From the NCBI RefSeq assembly GCF_040219635.1, contig NZ_JAVJSC010000002.1, positions 1 through 64,000 of the forward strand: 64,000 nucleotides of DNA, written 5' to 3'. The notes beneath the pieces are model-generated. The model did no database searches. It saw only the letters and a program-made list of their open reading frames with translations, and was not told the origin of the DNA. The position numbers and the translations under genes are program-made. Below, piece by piece: positions 59,925-64,000 of this stretch. The DNA is from Pyruvatibacter sp. (GTDB taxonomy: Bacteria > Pseudomonadota > Alphaproteobacteria > CGMCC-115125). How positions within the stretch are numbered: position 1 is the first letter of the stretch; the number at the start of each line of letters is the position of its first letter.

Positions 59925-60508
59925 TGGGCGGTTGCTGCCGGAGCCGTAGCAACAGGCTTGCGTGAGGCCAGACGGTCAAACGCTGCCGTAAATCCCGACA
60001 GCGACACCGGCGCATCCAGACGCTGACCCCGATAGCCGTATGAAATTGTCATCGTGTTGCCATTCTTGAGCGACGACACAAGCGCGTCATTCAGCGGGGC
60101 TGTGGCACGGCAGCCCGGGCGTGTGCAGTTCGTGTAGGGCGCAGCCATCTGCTGCCCTTCGTCAATGCGCATACCAAGACCAAGAGGCAATTCCACACCC
60201 AGCGGCGTCATGGAGACCATCAGCAGGTCCGCCGTGCGCGGATGATAGGCGATGGTGACGTGCAGCAACACTTCCTTGGTGTCCGCGTTTGAGAGTACCT
60301 GCTGAATGGTGCAAAACTCGGTGCCCTCTGCGGGGGTGCATTCAAAGACCCAGGCGCCGTGCTGTTCAACAATGGTTGGTTCAAGGGGCGCTTCCTGCCC
60401 GGCATCCTGAGCGGTTGCAGCAACGGTGCCAAGTGCGATCGCGGCAAGAGCAAGCCCGGCTATGCGGGAGAAGGCTTTGCGGGTCACTGCACGAAAAATG
60501 CCGGTCAT
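59921..60508 (-). CDS. IalB (invasion-associated locus B) family protein
   Basis: A 195-residue secreted protein. A signal peptide (residues 1-33, ATAQDAGQ) precedes the IalB domain: VEQHGAWVFECTP, EFCTIQQVLSN, VELPLGLGMRID, ...YTNCTRPGC and ISYGYRGQ. Four cysteines probably form two disulfides. IalB homologues are common in alphaproteobacteria; the virulence link is specific to Bartonella. The ATG at 60508 has GAGGACAG upstream. It is convergent with the acyltransferase gene. Confidence 0.88.
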   Translation of the reverse strand: MTGIFRAVTRKAFSRIAGLALAAIALGTVAATAQDAGQEAPLEPTIVEQHGAWVFECTPAEGTEFCTIQQVLSNADTKEVLLHVTIAYHPRTADLLMVSMTPLGVELPLGLGMRIDEGQQMAAPYTNCTRPGCRATAPLNDALVSSLKNGNTMTISYGYRGQRLDAPVSLSGFTAAFDRLASRKPVATAPAATAQ

Positions 60509-60660
60509 AGATCTGTCCTCAGTTTCTGGGGGGGGTGCCGGGCACTCCGACCATTGTTGCACCGCCCGTATGGTGGCCACACCGCTAGCGGCGTGGCTTG
60601 CGTCTGTCAAATCCCGTTTGCGGATGCAGCGTTTGCGTACAGCCCTAATTCAGCCCCGAT

Positions 60661-60716
60661 GCCGTGGTTCTAGTGCGGTGGTTCTAGTGCCGTGGTTCTA
60701 GTGCCGTGGTTCTAGT
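60661..60716. repeat. Four 14-bp tandem repeats
   Basis: GCCGTGGTTCTAGT occurs at 60661-60674, 60689-60702 and 60703-60716, with a one-base variant (GCGGTGG...) at 60675-60688. It lies in the divergent region between ialB and the SBP gene, 79 nt before the SBP start at 60795. Copy number changes would shift spacing in either promoter. Confidence 0.92.
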
Positions 60717-60794
60717 GACATTGTCAGGTGTGTCATACAGTGAAGCAACGTCGCGACGCGCGACTCGACCAGATTTGCGAGGCTGATAGTAAAC

Positions 60795-62618
60795 ATGGGC
60801 GCTTTTGTGATGGTGCGGACTAAACACTTTGTAATGCTCGCGCTGGCGTTAACGCTTTCGGTGTCGCTGTCATTTGTACGCCCTGCCCAGGCTGAACCGG
60901 CACACGGCATTTCCATGCACGGCTCGCCCAAATATCCCGCCGACTTCACCCGGTTTGATTATGTTAATGACCGCGCGCCCAAAGGCGGCATCATCAAGCT
61001 GGCAGCGATTGGCGGGTTCGACAGCCTCAACCCGATGATTGTGCGCGGCACACCTGCTGCCGGCATTCGCTGGCATGTGTTTGAAAGCCTGATGGGTCGT
61101 TCCTATGACGAGCCGTTCTCGCTCTATGGCCTGATTGCGCAAACCATCGAAGTGCCCGACGACCGAAGTTGGGTTGAGTTCACCCTGCGTCCGGAAGCAC
61201 GGTTTTCGGACGGCAATGTCATCAATGTGGATGACGTGATGTTCACAATCGAGACCCTGCGCGATCAAGGCCGCCCCAATCATGCATTTTACTACGGCAA
61301 AGTGGCGTCCATGGAGCAGACAGGTGAGCGCTCCGTTCGGCTGACCTTCACCGAGGACGGCGACCGTGAAATGCCGCTCATCATGGGGCTGATGCCGATC
61401 CTGCCCAAGCACATATATGAAGGTCAGGATTTCACCCGCACGGGCTTGACGCCGATGATCGGCTCCGGCCCCTACACAATCGGCAATGTTGACCCCGGCG
61501 CGAGCATCACCTTTGTGCGCAACCCCAACTACTGGGGCAAGGATGTTCCTGTCACGCGCGGCCACGATAATTTCGATACGATCCGCTACGACTATTTCCG
61601 CGATGCCAATGCCTCGTTTGAGGCGTTCAAGGCGGGCGACTACACGCTGCGCATCGAAGATGATCCCACCCGGTGGGCCACCGGTTATGACGTGCCGCCT
61701 GTAAGGGACGGTCGTATTGTCCGTGAGCGGATCAAAATGGGCACGCCGTCAGGTATGCGTGCATTGGTCTTCAATACCCGGCGCGATGTGTTTGCAGATG
61801 TGAAAACCCGTGAGGCGCTGGCAATGTTGTTTGACTTTGAGTGGGTCAACAAGAACCTGTTTCATGGCCTCTATACACGTACGCAAAGTTTCTATGACAA
61901 CTCGGAGCTGTCCTCTGCAGGCCGTCCGGCAAGTGACGCTGAACGTGCCTTGCTTGCCCCGTTTCCTGACGCCGTGACGCCCGCCATCATGGAAAAGGGC
62001 TATGTCGCCCCGCGCACTGACGGTTCAGGCCGCAACCGCGCCCAGATGCGCGACGCCATGGCGCTGCTCGCTGAAGCGGGCTACGAGGTGCGCGATGCCA
62101 AACTGGTGAACGCGCAAACCGGCGAGCCATTTACGTTTGAACTGTTGGTGGCCAGCCCTGAAGACGAGCGCCTCGCCCTTACATTCGCACGCAATCTGGA
62201 GCGTGTTGGCATTACCGCTGCTATTCGCAATGTGGATTCAAGCCAGTTTCAGCAGCGCCGCCAGACCTATGATTTCGACATGATTTTCAACTTCTGGTCA
62301 GCGTCCCTCAGCCCCGGGAATGAACAATCATTCTACTGGGGTGGAGACAGCGCCGACACGGACGGCACGCGCAACTACATGGGTGTGAAGTCGGAGGCCG
62401 TGGACGCGATGATCGCCGCCATGCTGGAAGCCCGCGCGCGGGAGGATTTTGTTGCCGCCGTGCGGGCCCTCGACCGGGTGCTGCTGTCCGGCCATTACGT
62501 CATCCCGCTATATCACGCGCCTGACCAGTGGGTGGCGCGCTGGCAGGACCTGGAACACCCCCAGATACAGCCCAACTTCGTCCGCTTTGATACATGGTGG
62601 GCGGCGGGCCTCAACTAG
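60795..62618 (+). CDS. ABC transporter substrate-binding protein, YejA-type
   Basis: A 607-residue periplasmic family-5 solute-binding protein. A signal peptide (residues 1-32, RPAQA) precedes ISMHGSPKYPADFTRFDYVN, the YejA-type opening. RWHVFESLMGRSYDEPFSLYG, FTLRPEARFSDGN and a late YHAPDQWVARW match oligopeptide/microcin C-type carriers. No permease or ATPase gene follows; the next gene is on the other strand, so it is an orphan binding protein here. A second ATG at 60810 is possible. Confidence 0.9.
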   Translation: MGAFVMVRTKHFVMLALALTLSVSLSFVRPAQAEPAHGISMHGSPKYPADFTRFDYVNDRAPKGGIIKLAAIGGFDSLNPMIVRGTPAAGIRWHVFESLMGRSYDEPFSLYGLIAQTIEVPDDRSWVEFTLRPEARFSDGNVINVDDVMFTIETLRDQGRPNHAFYYGKVASMEQTGERSVRLTFTEDGDREMPLIMGLMPILPKHIYEGQDFTRTGLTPMIGSGPYTIGNVDPGASITFVRNPNYWGKDVPVTRGHDNFDTIRYDYFRDANASFEAFKAGDYTLRIEDDPTRWATGYDVPPVRDGRIVRERIKMGTPSGMRALVFNTRRDVFADVKTREALAMLFDFEWVNKNLFHGLYTRTQSFYDNSELSSAGRPASDAERALLAPFPDAVTPAIMEKGYVAPRTDGSGRNRAQMRDAMALLAEAGYEVRDAKLVNAQTGEPFTFELLVASPEDERLALTFARNLERVGITAAIRNVDSSQFQQRRQTYDFDMIFNFWSASLSPGNEQSFYWGGDSADTDGTRNYMGVKSEAVDAMIAAMLEARAREDFVAAVRALDRVLLSGHYVIPLYHAPDQWVARWQDLEHPQIQPNFVRFDTWWAAGLN

Positions 62619-62635
62619 GCACGCGCAGGCATAAT

Positions 62636-62693
62636 GCCCCGGATATACTGCGGGGCCACATACATTGTTTGAACCGCGGAGATTACTCCGCGG
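62636..62693. repeat. Two hairpins between SBP and VOC genes
   Basis: GCCCCG/CGGGGC (62636-62641/62651-62656) and CCGCGGAG-ATTA-CTCCGCGG (62674-62693) are perfect stems. The second encloses the VOC stop codon (62683-62685) in its loop. They separate two convergent genes and may end both transcripts; neither has a clear U-tract. Confidence 0.5.
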
Positions 62694-63270
62694 CTGCCTG
62701 AGCCAACCGGGCCTGTTTCATGGCTTGGGTTTTCGCCGTCCATTTTTCAATGGCCGCGCGCGCCTGAGCGCCTTCTTCGGCCATGTACTCGTCATGGCAG
62801 GCGTCACGCACGGTAATTTCCAGCGCCAGACCATTGGGGTCGAAGAAATAAATCGAATGGCAGAAGGTGTGGTCGATGGGTCCAAACACCGGCACTTTGG
62901 CTTCTTCCAGCCGTGTCTTGAACTGTGCCTGCTCGTCCATTGAGGCCACTTCAAAGGCAAAGTGATAGTCCTCGATACCGTCCTTCATGGTGAAGAGATC
63001 TTCCTTCACGGAGTTGGGCTCATCGAAGAACGCCAGAAAATTGCCGTCACCCATTTTGAAAAACAGGTGCATGTAGGGCCGGTCGTTGCCCGCAGGGTCT
63101 TTGTCAAACGCCAGCGCGGCACCGTCTTCCAGCCCCAGAATATCCACGTAAAATTTCCGCGTTTCCCCGGCGTCCCGGCAGCGAAAGGCTGAGTGGTGAA
63201 TGCCTGCAATCATCGGTGCAGCGGTCTTGATGTCACCGACGTGATCAACGGTTCCAAGCAGCTCTTTCAT
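62683..63270 (-). CDS. VOC family protein (glyoxalase/dioxygenase-like)
   Basis: A 195-residue single-module VOC protein. IAGIHHSAFRCRDAGETRKFYVDILGLE (about residues 21-48) starts the domain and SIYFFDPNGLALEITVRD ends it. A helical C-terminal tail (AAIEKWTAKTQAMKQARLA) is present. Extradiol-dioxygenase- or glyoxalase-like, substrate unknown. GGGAGAG precedes the ATG. The stop codon lies in a hairpin loop. Confidence 0.87.
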   Translation of the reverse strand: MKELLGTVDHVGDIKTAAPMIAGIHHSAFRCRDAGETRKFYVDILGLEDGAALAFDKDPAGNDRPYMHLFFKMGDGNFLAFFDEPNSVKEDLFTMKDGIEDYHFAFEVASMDEQAQFKTRLEEAKVPVFGPIDHTFCHSIYFFDPNGLALEITVRDACHDEYMAEEGAQARAAIEKWTAKTQAMKQARLAQAAAE

Positions 63271-63340
63271 GGTGTCTCTCCCAGTAAACGAGGCTGCATG
63301 TTAGCGCGTTGGTCCGGTTGTGAAAATCCCACCTGCGCAA

Positions 63341-63859
63341 TTAGCGGCCAAAGCTCTCGTCGCCCCACATGCGGTTGTTGATTTCCTCGCGCCTTTCGGC
63401 CTCGCGTTTACGTGCATCGAGCTCACGCTGGCGCATGGGCATGGTGTCAATGAGGTCGATCATGTTCTGAATATCGCCGGGGGTTGTGCCGTAATCCTTA
63501 ACATCCCCGTCCCTGCCGATCAGAACGATTGAAACCCGACCATCAGCCCGCTGGTAGGTTTGGCGCAACGCGACAGCATCAAATTGTATGTCCAGTCTCT
63601 TATCCACTGCCGGATCCCAGGCATATGCGGTATCTCCGGCAACTGTCACAACCACCATATCCCGATCTGCCATCTCATCACGAGATTGGCGCAGCACGAT
63701 CTGTATATCTTTCAAAGCCGCATCGTCTGCCCAAGGTGCGACAATGACGAGAGGCCTGTATGTCCACTTCAGTTCTGCCATCTGGGCAAGAGCCGGGAGA
63801 CCGATGAGCAGGGAGACGAAACACGAAAAAAGTGCTTGTAGATATGAGATTTTTTTCAT
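63341..63859 (-). CDS. DUF4174 domain exported protein
   Basis: A 172-residue protein with a signal peptide (residues 1-25, ALAQ). The body has LVIVAPWADDAALKDIQIVLRQSRDEMADRDMVVV and VSIVLIGRDGDVKDYG, the thioredoxin-like DUF4174 pattern without a CxxC. The tail is very charged and helical (RELDARKREAERREEINNR). Function unknown. Confidence 0.8.
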   Translation of the reverse strand: MKKISYLQALFSCFVSLLIGLPALAQMAELKWTYRPLVIVAPWADDAALKDIQIVLRQSRDEMADRDMVVVTVAGDTAYAWDPAVDKRLDIQFDAVALRQTYQRADGRVSIVLIGRDGDVKDYGTTPGDIQNMIDLIDTMPMRQRELDARKREAERREEINNRMWGDESFGR

Positions 63860-63922
63860 GGGTAGTTAGATAGGTGGCTCAAAGTTATTGCCAAGCTGAC
63901 GGTGCGCCCCGATGGTTGTGGC

Positions 63923-64000
63923 ATGGAAAATCAGGGCCGTGCTTTGAACATCACACTGTTGCAATCACCTTTTGCGCCGAAGCATCTTGCCGGGTTTACC
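63923..64000 (+). CDS. Start of an unidentified gene, truncated by the window
   Basis: An open frame from ATG 63923 runs to the end of the window (26 codons, MENQGRALNITLLQSPFA...). It is not overlapped by any other frame with family similarity and is divergent from DUF4174. Too short to identify. Confidence 0.35.
   Translation, partial: MENQGRALNITLLQSPFAPKHLAGFT

Noticed and set aside
60661..60716. CRISPR-like array
   Set aside because: Units are 14 bp and directly adjacent without spacers, and there are no cas genes.

Overview
The window is about 64 kb of GC-rich, densely coded bacterial chromosome and almost certainly comes from an alphaproteobacterium. The evidence is the ispDF fusion, the dusB-ntrB-ntrC-ntrY-ntrX-trkA-trkH-dat-hfq-hflX block, the rlpA-dacC-tmk-holB-metG-tatD-MBL block, an IalB-family protein and a lipA-coq10 pair. 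The isoprenoid-degradation type genes (AtuA, an acyl-CoA carboxylase, PhyH, old yellow enzyme) would fit a marine or hydrocarbon-degrading Hyphomicrobiales/Parvibaculum-like organism. That placement is inferred from gene content only.

Layout. 1-3.9 kb: end of a GIY-YIG gene, a 27-bp-arm palindrome, a gene-free stretch, a phytanoyl-CoA dioxygenase, a PAS protein, then lipA-coq10. 3.9-6.1 kb, minus strand: ispDF-pgpA-cinA with overlapping or close ends. 6.3-19.6 kb, plus strand: dusB and the NtrBC/NtrYX nitrogen and redox signalling systems, TrkAH potassium uptake, a D-amino acid transaminase, Hfq and HflX. 19.6-26.4 kb, minus strand: an accessory run with a PPOX protein, two SDRs, an MBL hydrolase, a GPH transporter, mazG and a secreted Notum/pectin-acetylesterase-like enzyme. 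26.4-27.5 kb: a palindromic promoter region, DUF1330, a twin-CDGSH Fe-S protein and an unknown gene. 27.6-35.4 kb, minus strand: the rlpA-to-GNAT housekeeping cluster.

35.5-37.8 kb: a MmgE/PrpD protein, an unknown membrane protein whose stop codon lies in a 16-bp tandem duplication, and tRNA-Ser(UGA) followed by a terminator and a degenerate copy of its own 3' end. 37.9-42.9 kb: a two-gene dissolved-inorganic-carbon pump (dabB-dabA) with a divergent LysR regulator. 43-45.5 kb: a tetR-GST-cytochrome b561 operon. 45.7-47 kb: a DEAD-box helicase. 47-54.7 kb: an acyl-CoA carboxylase cluster (AtuA-like, carboxyltransferase, enoyl-CoA hydratase, biotin carboxylase) with a divergent acyl-CoA dehydrogenase. 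This looks like a compact acyclic-terpene-type route: dehydrogenate, carboxylate the gamma carbon, hydrate. 54.8-64 kb: small exported proteins, MscS, HspQ, VOC proteins, an old yellow enzyme, a hexapeptide acyltransferase, IalB, an orphan YejA-type binding protein and DUF4174.

I see no phage, transposase, integrase or CRISPR array. The most interesting items are the AtuA-type carboxylase cluster with a Gly at the presumed substrate-selectivity position, the DAB carbon pump beside a tRNA 3'-end duplication, and three small perfect or near-perfect tandem duplications (16, 16 and 4x14 bp) at gene ends or in a promoter region.
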